From contig NW_019775413.1 in assembly GCF_001039355.2 (NCBI RefSeq), positions 875,219 through 939,218 of the forward strand: DNA of 64,000 nucleotides, read 5' to 3'. Position numbers and translations under genes: made by a program. This document shows, piece after piece, positions 22,501 to 64,000 of the stretch. The notes beneath the pieces were generated by a model. That model was given only the letters and a program-made list of their open reading frames with translations. It had not been told where the DNA came from and ran no database searches. Each line of letters starts with the position of its first letter. Position 1 is the first letter of the stretch. The DNA is from Lingula anatina (taxonomy: Eukaryota > Brachiopoda > Lingulata > Lingulida > Lingulidae).

Positions 22501-25500
22501 TAGCATTTAACAACCATAGCAGATAATATATATGTATGTATGTATTTATATAATTTTCTATTGCAGGCTTATGCAGAAATGGTTGAGAAGCAGCATATGG
22601 ATAGAGAAATGTTAGCAGAAGAGTTGGACAAACAGGAGGTAGAAGAGATGGAAACGGAAGAAGTGGTATGGTTACTATTAAACCCATTATTGGTTGTGAA
22701 TACATATTTAGTGCCATTTAAGTGTTGTATATGCACAAAAATGTGTGCACACACATATGCACACACACTCAGTTGATATTTGAAAGTTTATTTTGGAATT
22801 AGATATAATCTGTTCATTTGTGTTATAAAATGATATCGTAATGTTATTCAACTCACAGAACACAGCATTGTTCTACTTGTACTTACCACAGCAGAATATA
22901 CTTGTGTGCTTTTTTTTCAGAACTTACAGGAAAGGATAAATGAGAAATTAGAAAAGGAAAAAGAAAATTTCATGGAACGTTTAGAAACGAAAGCAGAATT
23001 GACAGAAGCAGATGTGAAGAAAGTTCTCAGACTTCACCAGCAGCAGATGGAACATGTGAACAGTAAGTTTCAGTTGTTATTATAATGAGATGCACTCACA
23101 TAAGAAATAAAGTAAAAAATGAAAAAGTTTTTTACGTAGTATGTCATACAACAACTTGACAATGAAATAATGCAATGAAATAATGCTGTCTACAATAAGA
23201 TGGCAGCTAGAATAGCAACATAAATAGGTAGCAATATGTATCATTAAAAACTATGTAAAAGTTCAGTTTACTTTTGAATTTATTGGATTTTTAAATAGCA
23301 AAGGTTTCATTTAACCATGTACATTTTTATCAACTGGTTGATACAGTCAGCACCAAAGCATCATAAACTGCCATTGTAAATACTACTGCAATATTCATGT
23401 TAATATTTTGTTACTAAATGTTACTAAATGTTACTAAATTTTTTCATATTTTATAAAAAGGAGAGAGAGCTGAAGAAAAGAATAAAGCAAATGCAAAACT
23501 CCAAGAAAAGCTGGCACAGAGAAAGCAGGTAAGTTTCAGTTTCTTAATAACATCAATAAAAACTATAGGTGCAAAATGCTTAAGAGACAATGCAAGATTA
23601 TTTTTCTAAAGGAAAAATATCATTTTTCATCATATTTGATTTATCTCTTATAATCAATCAATATAATCAATCAGCACTATTGTCTTCAAAAATATAGACA
23701 AAGATCAATTATTAAACATGTCATTAATAGCTAAACACCTGAAAACCACTGTCACTGTGATTCAAATACCAAATTAGAAGTTCTTAATGAGACTCATTCT
23801 GTCATTTCTTTACTTTTTAAGAAAGCAGAGGAGAACCAGCAGAAAGCAGCAGCAGAGCAGCAGGCTCTGGAAGAGCACCAAGAAAAGATGATTAACCAAG
23901 TGTTGGAAACACAGATGGATCTCAGTGAAGAGTAAGAAAATTTGATTTCTATGCTGAAGAAAATGTGAAGTTGACCCGAGTGGCATATTTTTTTTTTTTA
24001 TTCTGAGAGATTCATGATTAATTTCCCTGAAGTTTGTACTATTAGTAAGTCACTTCAGTGACAAATGAATGATTTTAACAAATGGCAAAAAAATATTGGG
24101 TTTGATAAAAGCATGATTATCTAATTAACCTTATTGTGCATAACTTTTTCAGGGAAAAGGACAGGATAATGAAAGAACACAAAAAGAATGTCCAGACACT
24201 TAGTAGTCAGCAGCAACTTAGTCGACTTAGACAGCAGAAGCAGTAAGTTTTAGTCATAAGATACATAAACAGCTGCAAATGAAATTTACTAATTGATCAA
24301 TGGATTTTTCTAAAAGAAATATCAGGAATGCCATTAGTTTTGAAAATTTGTCATCAGTTTGATCTTAATTTGCATTTCAATACATATTAATCTGTATTCA
24401 CATAGCTGTGATTCCCGTTGACAAGGCTTAACTGTAGGTATGATCTAATACACTTTGGATCTTCTTTCATAGATTGGAACAGAAAATGAGTCAAAGAAAG
24501 GCTAAGTTAGCAGAAATGAAGGAGAAAAAACAAAATATGCGTGCAGATGAGAAGCAGAAGATACAAGATGAGTTGGTATGTATAACAGTTGTATCTCCTT
24601 AACATTGTATAAATTTGGATAGAAAATGTATTTTTAATGTATACGTATATGTAGGTAGCACTGGTTTATTTGGCCAAATATCAGTTCACCTATATACTGT
24701 GTTTTGTCATTGATCTCACTAATGAAATTCTTACTACTCAGAATGGAGGTAAAAATAAATATTTTATGTTCATTATATAGGATAAACAAATAGCTGTAGA
24801 GGAACAGAGAATTAAAGAAGAAGAACAAAAAGCATTGGATGATTTAAAGAAACAGAGAGATCAGGAGTTAGAGGCTGCTTTGAAACTTCAAGCAGATCAT
24901 CTTAGTAAAACTATAGGAAGACTACAGGTATTTTATTGGAATTGGTACTTATAGATTTGTTTATGGTGACTGGAAACCATAAGTAAATTATCTAATCTGA
25001 TTGACAGTCAAATGATGCTTGTTTACACTGTTTCTTGATGAGGACTAATTATAAAATCACCTGTCATAGTTAATTCAGCACTGATTTACAGTAACAATGG
25101 GTCAGTTTCTATGTATAATAACTGGCCTTTTCAGTGCTCAAAAATCAGTTAATTGAATTATATTTTACACTTGTAGGTCGGACAGGCTAGAAGAAAAGCC
25201 ATAATTGAAAAGCAGGATCAGACTATTCAAGAGCTGGAGGTAATGAAGTTTAGGCTGTATTTCCTTTCCCAAAATTTACTTGAACATTTAAAGACATTGT
25301 TGCTATAGGCCAAATATACAATGAGTTCAAGAGTTTACTTGCACAGACTATGTTGATTATGTCTTATTTTTTCCTTTCAAAAAGAAAATCTTAACAAACA
25401 TTTTGATGAAAATATTTAAATGAACCTCCAAGAAAGTTTTCCATAATTTTTACAAAAAAGAAGAGAAACTCACTAACACTTATCAATCATGTTTTTACTT

Positions 25501-27627
25501 TTTTATGGTGAAATACATGTAACGTGACATGACGTAATATTTATATGTTATTAGGAACAACTTGCCAAGAAAATTGCCACAGGAGGAAAAGCTTCAGATG
25601 GGGTGGATACCATTCTCCAGTCTCACTATAAGAATGTCCAACAGCTACAAGAGCAAGTGTCTGCTGATAAGAAAAGAATGGAGCAGAAGCTTCGAGAAAG
25701 ACTGGAGGCCAAAAGACTGAAGAGAGAGACGTAAGTGCTACTGCAAAATCAGACAAAATCTTTATACAATCAAACAGCAGTACTTTTGACAAAGAAGAGT
25801 AGTATGTTTATTGTAAGTGAATGTAGCACAAAAATGGCAATATGTGCAATACTAGTGGAATTTCATTAAAAAAATAAAGTCAGAAAAAAGGTTTGTGTGC
25901 TTTTTATTGTGCATCACTATTTGTTTATGTTGCCACACGGTAACAAAAATTAACTAGATTTTCTGTTTGGCAAACTGCCACACTCTTAATGAACCAAGGC
26001 AGCAAATGTATGAAAATGAATGACAAGCTATGGAAAGTCTCTTATCACAGATAGCAAATTGAATCTGTCATCTAGTACCAGTTTTTATATCATAAATCTC
26101 ATGTTTAAAAACTGCAGATAACTTTTTTTCAATAAATTGAGTGCTTTTTATGACAGCAATGGGGGTGAGTAATATGCATTTATCTGTTCTTTTCTTTTTA
26201 CAGGGAAGTAGAAGAAGAAGTAGACAAAGAGGTTCAGAAGGAGTTGACAGAGATTCAAAAGAGAGGAGCAGGGTAAGACGTGTCACATGTATTTATAATA
26301 AGTAGGATATGTACTCAATATGTCCAAATCAGTTTTTATTACAGATTTTTTGGCATTGATGTATCTTCTCCAACAAATACTCCCAAAGATATAATCAGTT
26401 CTCAACTTCAAACAAAAATCTGAATATATCATGTTTTGTACCTTTAAAATCCTTTGCCATGAAAACAACAAATGATATATGATTGTTTTGTTTTTATTTG
26501 CAGAAAAGCAACTGCAATATTAACACAGATGATGATAGATCAGAAACACAAACAAGCCAAGGCCAAACTTGAACAAGAACTCCAGCAAGACCTAGAGAAA
26601 CAGCAGCAGCAAATTAATGAAGAATTGGAACAGGAACTTAAAAACCAACTAGAGGTAAAACAACACGTTTGGAGACATTGAATGTGTACCAACAGAATAT
26701 CATAATACATCATCTTTAAACATTGTGCTGTTCATTACATAAGGACTTTAATATTTAGTACAACCAAATTAAACATTTAAAAGTAATACAGAAAACTGCA
26801 AGTGATGAAGTTGTAGGTTTTATCAGATATACTCTACTCTACTCTAGAGGGCCGATCTTTCATTTTCACTTATTTTTCCTTATTTGTTGTTATCCTGAAC
26901 AACTGTACATTATACACAAATTTTATTTCACTCATAAAATAAGGTGGCATTCAGATAAAAGGAATGGCACATCCCATAAGTATTTTGGCTAAAACATTTT
27001 CTTTGCTTACAAACAACATATTTCACTGTTACAGGAGCAGAGAAAGCAGTTACTTCACCAGATAGCTGCAGCTAGTAATTTGTCTAGGGATGAGATCAAT
27101 GATCTCGTGGAGATGGCCATGTCAGGTAAGGATAAACAACAAATAGCTATTATAACTGACTTAACTGAAATTAATATTTAGAAATAAAAACCTAATTGAC
27201 CTCATAAATCAGCTTGGACATTCAGACAGCCATCATGCCACAAACCCAGCACTATATCAACATTTATTTAAATGCCTGGATGGTTAATTGGTGTGGTTTC
27301 AATTCTAACTCACAATTAAAATGTTTATTTGGTAGCTAATTGTATTCATATCTTTGCATACTTTTATCTAACATGTTTATTTCAAGAGGTTTGGACAGAA
27401 ATTTATTTATGATGTATAAGTTATTTATTATTAAGTATGTATTAATATATTAATAAATATTTATTATTAACCTAAGTACTTGCTCTAAAAGACAGCTGCT
27501 GATATGAATGCCTTATCTTTCAGATGCTGGAGCAAGCGAAAAACAAAAGTCTGCTCTAGCTAAGGAACTGCGGTTAGGAGCAAAGAAAGCTAAAACTCAA
27601 CTAGGCATAGAAGATGAAACCAGATAG
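18453..27627 (+). CDS. EVC: EVC, partner of EVC2 in ciliary Hedgehog signalling
   Basis: Membrane-anchored partner of EVC2 at the base of primary cilia. Coding exons: 18453-18614, 19165-19340, 19695-19779, 20213-20365, 20560-20649, 20861-20935, 21229-21312, 21606-21822, 22123-22271, 22567-22665, 22921-23062, 23461-23528, 23822-23931, 24153-24242, 24473-24575, 24781-24927, 25177-25239, 25555-25730, 26204-26272, 26504-26654, 27035-27125, 27524-27627. The sum is 2604 nt, 867 residues plus stop, and every junction is in phase (human EVC is near 990). The N-terminus is short; a transmembrane helix (LWIGLAFLLGFIVGAAIAGA, about 22-41) lies in exon 1, followed by an acidic stretch (EEDDEEEVIEVV, exon 2). 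Coiled coil runs from about residue 190 to 830. The tail ends GAKKAKTQLG...DETR. The ATG at 18453 is the first in frame; a TAG lies eleven codons upstream. An AG acceptor preceded by a weak pyrimidine tract lies at 23460. Confidence 0.93.
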
Positions 27628-27648
27628 GCAGGCAGACACATAGACTAA

Positions 27649-27872
27649 GACTCTGTTCACATGAAAAATCTATTTTCTAAAAATCTATTTTCTATTCGTG
27701 GTATCTTGTGATCACTCCGAGCGCAGCCGAAAATTAATTACAGCTTTGGAAGTAACTGGCTTGCACTGCCAGTAATTACGCCGCGGGGTATTCAGGGCAC
27801 AGACTGTGATCACAAGATACCGGGAATAGAAAATAGATTTTTAGAAAATAGACTTGTCATGTGAATGGAGCC
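27649..27872. mobile_element. MITE with 67-bp terminal inverted repeats in the EVC 3' UTR
   Basis: Beginning 21 bp after the EVC stop codon, the arms GACTCTGTTCACATGA...TGTGATCAC and GGCTCCATTCACATGA...TGTGATCAC (read inward) match at 60 of 67 positions and enclose about 90 bp of GC-richer sequence. The arms also hold an internal direct repeat (AAATCTATTTTCT twice). No clean target-site duplication is visible. It is a non-autonomous DNA transposon; termini and the neighbouring TAA/TCA would suit a PIF/Harbinger or hAT relative, unresolved. It would place a long hairpin in the EVC mRNA. Confidence 0.85.
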
Positions 27873-28771
27873 TCAAACCCCTCTGTTTAACAACTCCCCA
27901 ATTATCTCCACTTAATGGCTTCCAAAGCTACCACAGTTGGAATGTATTATAAAGGCATGAAGGGATAGCATTGTTGTTACCACGAATCCATTACCATGAT
28001 AATGGATTTTTGAAACTGTTTCTGTTGAGCAAAGTCTGTAGTACAGTATTACCATTTATCATTTATAGCAATTAGACCATTGTGCCACCTTGTGATACCT
28101 TGTTCATCGTAAACTATGATGTTAAATGTTCTCCGTCCTTTCTTTTTTTTGTTGTGGAGTGATTTACACATAGAGCAAAATAACTGTGATATACTTTATG
28201 TACATGTTATACTACATGTACATGTGAGGATATTTTAAAGTGCTTTTATACGAATACTCCAGAATCTTTTAAATCAAATTTGTGCGTTTTCAAAGAAAAC
28301 ACCATGAGACAATCTGACAATTAATTAAAAGTTTTATTGCTGAGAGACAGGATTACATTAGGTATTTGCATGTACAAATTTTGAAGAATATTTACATCAT
28401 TGTAATAGTACAGGAAGCATGAAATATTTATAAAAACTTTTTTTTTAATTATTATCTCTGATAAGTCACAACCACTCCCATAAAAAAAACATTCCACTTT
28501 TTGTATGTTTTGATATATGGACTTTATTTGAAATAAAAAAAAAATTATGCTAATAATACAAAGGGCTGTTATTTTAATTCTCCAAATTGTTATAGTTACA
28601 TTTGTGGAAAAAAAGAAGTACTCACTTGGCTCACAATTTGTACATGAAATTCATGAGAACAGTTTATGTGCATAGTAATACAATTCCTGTTCCTTTTTTT
28701 CTTGTTTTTAATTTTTTCCTCTGACACTATGTCTAACTTTTTTAATACCTGGAAATTTATAATATACACAT
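27873..28771. other. EVC / TMED tail-to-tail 3' region
   Basis: AT-rich sequence with 3' UTRs of both convergent genes. Minus-strand AATAAA signals lie at 28333-28338 and 28523-28528 (candidates for TMED). On the plus strand there is ATTAAA at 28324-28329 and AATAAA at 28532-28537 (candidates for EVC). The EVC and TMED transcripts may therefore overlap by a few hundred bases. No ORF is worth calling. Confidence 0.6.
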
Positions 28772-30558
28772 TTACACCAACTTCTTAGCCTCAAAAAATC
28801 CTTTTAGATGTCTCATTTGCCAAAATCCAGTTACAAGCAATACCAAGGTTTGAGCAATTGACCACCAAAGAACTCTCTGATTTGTGCTTTCACTGGTCTG
28901 TCTGAAGCGTTCTTCACGATACTGAAAAAAATTATTTAAAAAATACAGTAATGTTTAAAATGTGCTGGCACTTACATATAAAATGTGATAAATATTTTGA
29001 AGTTTGTGTTGCAACAGTATTTTAACTGAGCTAAAGACTCTTGAGTATAATACCCAATCATCAAACACAATCGTCTTTGTAAAAAATCCACCTCTAACTT
29101 TGATTAAACAATACATTAAACAATAACAGCAGTGTCAACCAATAGTCAATTCTTAAAATCTAAGTAAAGTTAAAAGTTAGTTAAGTTAAACCAAGTATTC
29201 TGCCCTCCCTAACTGACTCCTGCTTACCCTTTGATAATTCTGCTCCTTTGTGATCTGTTCTACCTGGTCAAGCAACTGTCTTACACGGAGCTGAAGTTCA
29301 GTAAGTTTGTCCTTGGTAGCTATCTGAGGGTAGTCGTTAGCATGCTCTCCCACTTGAATGTCTAAATGAACTCTCTGAAATTTGAAAGGAGTATCCATCA
29401 GATTCCAAACTAGATCTTACTGCGTATATCCATCAAAATCCAAACCAGATCTTATTGTTTTCTCAATTCTTACTCAACACACTGAACTTGAAATTATTAC
29501 ATCATCAAGAGGCTTAAGAAAAATATTACAGTGAACTGCACTCACTCCTAAAGAATAATTTATATACATCAAAATCTTAATAAAAACTGCCAAAAGCATA
29601 AGTTTACAATTCAAATTCTTACCAGCTGGCCACCTCCAAACCAGGCAGATGAGTTAGAATGCAGACAAATAGTGTGTTCTCCTGCTGTGTGAGATGTGAA
29701 AGTGTAGCGGCCATCGGAAGCATATGTCTAAAATGACAGGGGAAATGTGTATTTAAAGATGGTTAACAAGTTATTTATATCAAAATTAACCAAAATCTTT
29801 AAGTAATTGTACAGTTAAACTTCATGCTTACTTTCAAAATGATAATTAGTTTAAAATATCCATCATTTAAAAATATTTTTAAAAATTTAAAAACAACAAA
29901 AACTGAATCTTACCCTGGACAGAATAACCTTTTCATCTGGGTCCTTCACCTCAACATGCATGCCTAAACCACCTCCAGTTGGAAGGAAGGCATTTTGACT
30001 TCTATCAAAGATTTCTACCTTGTAATTACCTGGGGAAAATGGATGTAACATATATATAAACAAAACATATGTGATATGCTTTCTTACATCAAATGTATAA
30101 AAATTCTATTAAACAAAAATTCCACTTCAAAGATACTTTCAACTAAAAAAAGTATTAATGAAGGACAGCAGCTGTGTTTCACACTAGCCATATGGCTGAT
30201 CCTATTGGGCTGGTCCTAGTCAATTTGGCAAGTGCTTTAACAGAGAGGGGATATTTATACTATAGCAAATTCAAATATCCGTAAATCACCAGATGCAATT
30301 TCTACTTCATTTATGATAACAAAAAGTCTTGTTCATAACTTTTGAACATAATGCAAAAGCCTGTTTACTATTTTAATAAAAATTATGAAAAGATTACAAC
30401 GTTTAGACTTTAAACTCACCTACAACCATAGTTTCATCTGGGATTTCTTCAATAAAACATTTCTTCTCCGTTTCTCCGATGTGGAAATAAAGTCCAACAA
30501 CAAGTTGCAACATTAACAGTTGCAAAAAGAAACTATACAAATGTCTTATTGAAATCAT
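28772..30558 (-). CDS. TMED9: p24-alpha family cargo receptor (TMED4/TMED9 type)
   Basis: Complete small type I membrane protein of the p24/emp24 family, cycling between ER and Golgi in COPII and COPI vesicles as a cargo receptor. Five exons: 30558-30420, 30029-29914, 29727-29623, 29374-29228, 28921-28772, giving 218 residues in perfect phase. Order: signal peptide ([13 protein letters not shown], 1-22), GOLD domain (starts [16 protein letters not shown]; second Cys in [10 protein letters not shown]), coiled coil ([20 protein letters not shown]), transmembrane helix ([18 protein letters not shown]) and cytosolic tail with the FF and KKLV export and retrieval signals ([11 protein letters not shown]). 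The tail and [20 protein letters not shown] identify the alpha subfamily. Invertebrates often have one gene for TMED4 and TMED9, so the symbol is nominal. The ATG sits just ahead of the signal peptide. Confidence 0.96.
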
Positions 30559-31329
30559 CTTGTGGTATCGAACTTTCGTCTGCAAGACTGTACTGAGTAT
30601 GTCGACGTTGCACTAAACTAGCCGGTTAGAGTTCTTGGACTTATCTATAATGGTTGTAAGCCCTTGTCTGAAACGCAAACTGTCTGTTTATGTTCCTTTA
30701 TGGTGTTTTGATCCTAAGATTAAGAAAAGCTACTTAGCACCCGTCCCTAACACCACCAACAACTGTCTCTTCTCCTGCAGCAGAATGCCACGTAAATCCG
30801 TATCCAACATGGACGGCGACACGAAAGGGTCTCGAAGGGACGTTTGTTACTGTTAAGCAATTAAATTGCAAGCATTTAATCTGCAATTCGACCATTTTCT
30901 CTGTTATTCAATATTTATTAGTAATTTATGATATATTTTTTGCTTAGAGAAGTCACAGCTAAACTTTTGATTTCAAATTATATTATTTTTCTGCGTGAGT
31001 ATTTATTATTCCCGTTCCCTTTCGAGTCTCCTTAGCAGCATGTCAAACGCATGGGGCACCGTTAAAACTTCCAAAAAAGAAAACTCAGCATAAGGACAGA
31101 ATATATAGATTTCTGATATTCATCCAAAGTAAAAAGAATATTTTTAACTAATAAACTATAATAAGTCAGTTTGTTTTACAAATACCTGGCATTAAAGTGT
31201 AATAATAACAGCTCTTCGTAATTATGTCTTTCTGCGCGTGTTTAGAGCTGCCAGCTGGATAAACAGTGTGAGAAGAGTGAGCAGTGAGAGTGGGATGGGT
31301 GTTAACTTTTGAGCGAAGCATTCAGCAAA
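30559..31329. promoter_or_regulatory. Divergent TMED / ferlin intergenic promoter region
   Basis: 770 bp separate the start codons of two divergent genes. The TMED 5' UTR lies at the left edge; the ferlin 5' UTR occupies the right edge (about 31240-31329). The plus-strand frame at 30635-30856 has no recognisable protein features and is not called. No TATA box was recognised. Confidence 0.5.
31295..31312 (+). promoter_or_regulatory. Minimal upstream ORF before the ferlin start
   Basis: ATG GGT GTT AAC TTT TGA: a five-codon frame in a fair context (gtgggATGG), ending 17 nt before the ferlin ATG at 31330. Reinitiation at the main start is plausible. It matters only if the transcript starts upstream of 31295. 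Confidence 0.45.
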
Positions 31330-63431
<32,102 letters not shown>

Positions 63432-63942
63432 GTAGCTGAGAAAAAAAAAATTTGGACCTTTGGGAGTTTTAATGTTGTTTGACTATTATACTTATACATC
63501 TAATCCTATATTAACCCAGGTTGGCTTTTGCTTTGTGAATGTTATCCCCTGTGGTGGTATCAAGGACAGATTTTAGGGATGATATGATTTTCAATAAATT
63601 TCTTTGAAAAATCCCCATCTGACTGATTCTTCTGTCTTCCCAGGATCAGTTCTTATTTTTTCAATACCCCTGTTTGTCCTTATACCTTACTGTGGAAAGT
63701 ATACCTGTCTAACTGCTCTTATAAATGTCATTGTGGCGATGTTAAATGTCATTGTGTTGATGTTAAATGTTCTCAGATTGCCCTTCCCAGATTTTGACAA
63801 TTTTCTGTAGTACTTGTAGATGTCTCTTAGAAGCATAAGTGCCTCTTACTACATGTAGAAATCTTGAAATTAATTTTTTTGGTGCGTTTTTTCTAATCTA
63901 GATAAGAATTAGATGGGTTTAGATAGAATTGACCTCCCCCCC

Positions 63943-63997
<55 letters not shown>

Positions 63998-64000
63998 TTA
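63432..64000 (+). other. Ferlin intron at the window edge with C15-T45 homopolymer
   Basis: No exon recognised. About 15 C (63936-63950) followed by 45 T (63951-63995) end the window. Homopolymers of this length are prone to assembly error. Confidence 0.7.

Noticed and set aside
30635-30856. 73-codon plus-strand frame between TMED and the ferlin
   Set aside because: No recognisable protein feature and it lies in the divergent promoter region; CpG-rich promoter DNA often stays open by chance.

Overview
The window is eukaryotic, from a bilaterian animal nuclear genome: small GT-AG exons (44 to 770 nt) sit between AT-rich introns of about 0.15 to 4 kb, with microsatellites, miniature transposons and one 750-base assembly gap. 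The gene set (BLM, EVC2, EVC, a p24 protein and a DysF-type ferlin) and the presence of both EVC genes, which are absent from flies and nematodes, suggest an invertebrate deuterostome or a lophotrochozoan. The sequence alone does not settle the species. None of the genes shows a vertebrate-specific feature.

Layout. (1) Positions 1-4191, plus strand: 3' end of a Bloom-syndrome RecQ helicase (zinc-binding, start of the winged helix, HRDC, basic tail). Its large intron holds the gap, a transposon-like ORF start and a small hAT-like element. (2) Positions 5876-17565, minus strand: EVC2 (limbin), convergent with BLM, about 1318 residues from 23 coding exons. (3) Positions 18146-27627, plus strand: EVC, 867 residues from 22 coding exons, head-to-head with EVC2 across a compact shared promoter. 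(4) Positions 28772-30558, minus strand: a complete five-exon p24-alpha cargo receptor (TMED4/9 type, 218 residues), tail-to-tail with EVC. (5) From 31330 to the window end, plus strand: 38 constitutive and two candidate mini coding exons of a dysferlin/myoferlin-type ferlin. They cover C2A through the C2 domain after C2D; the rest lies beyond the window.

How the genes relate. EVC and EVC2 form one membrane complex at the base of the primary cilium and promote Hedgehog signalling, so a shared bidirectional promoter makes sense for co-expression. Read side by side, the two proteins are collinear: the same short helix-turn module, with a glycine or polar turn followed by an acidic helix often ending in H or F, recurs at matching spacings in both. 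This suggests that the divergent pair arose by inverted duplication of one ancestral gene. The helicase, p24 and ferlin genes are functionally unrelated neighbours.

Exon boundaries were placed by hand from reading frame, splice dinucleotides and family knowledge. Coding phase is consistent through all of EVC, TMED and the ferlin. EVC2 has one unresolved phase break, between its third exon and its transmembrane exon.
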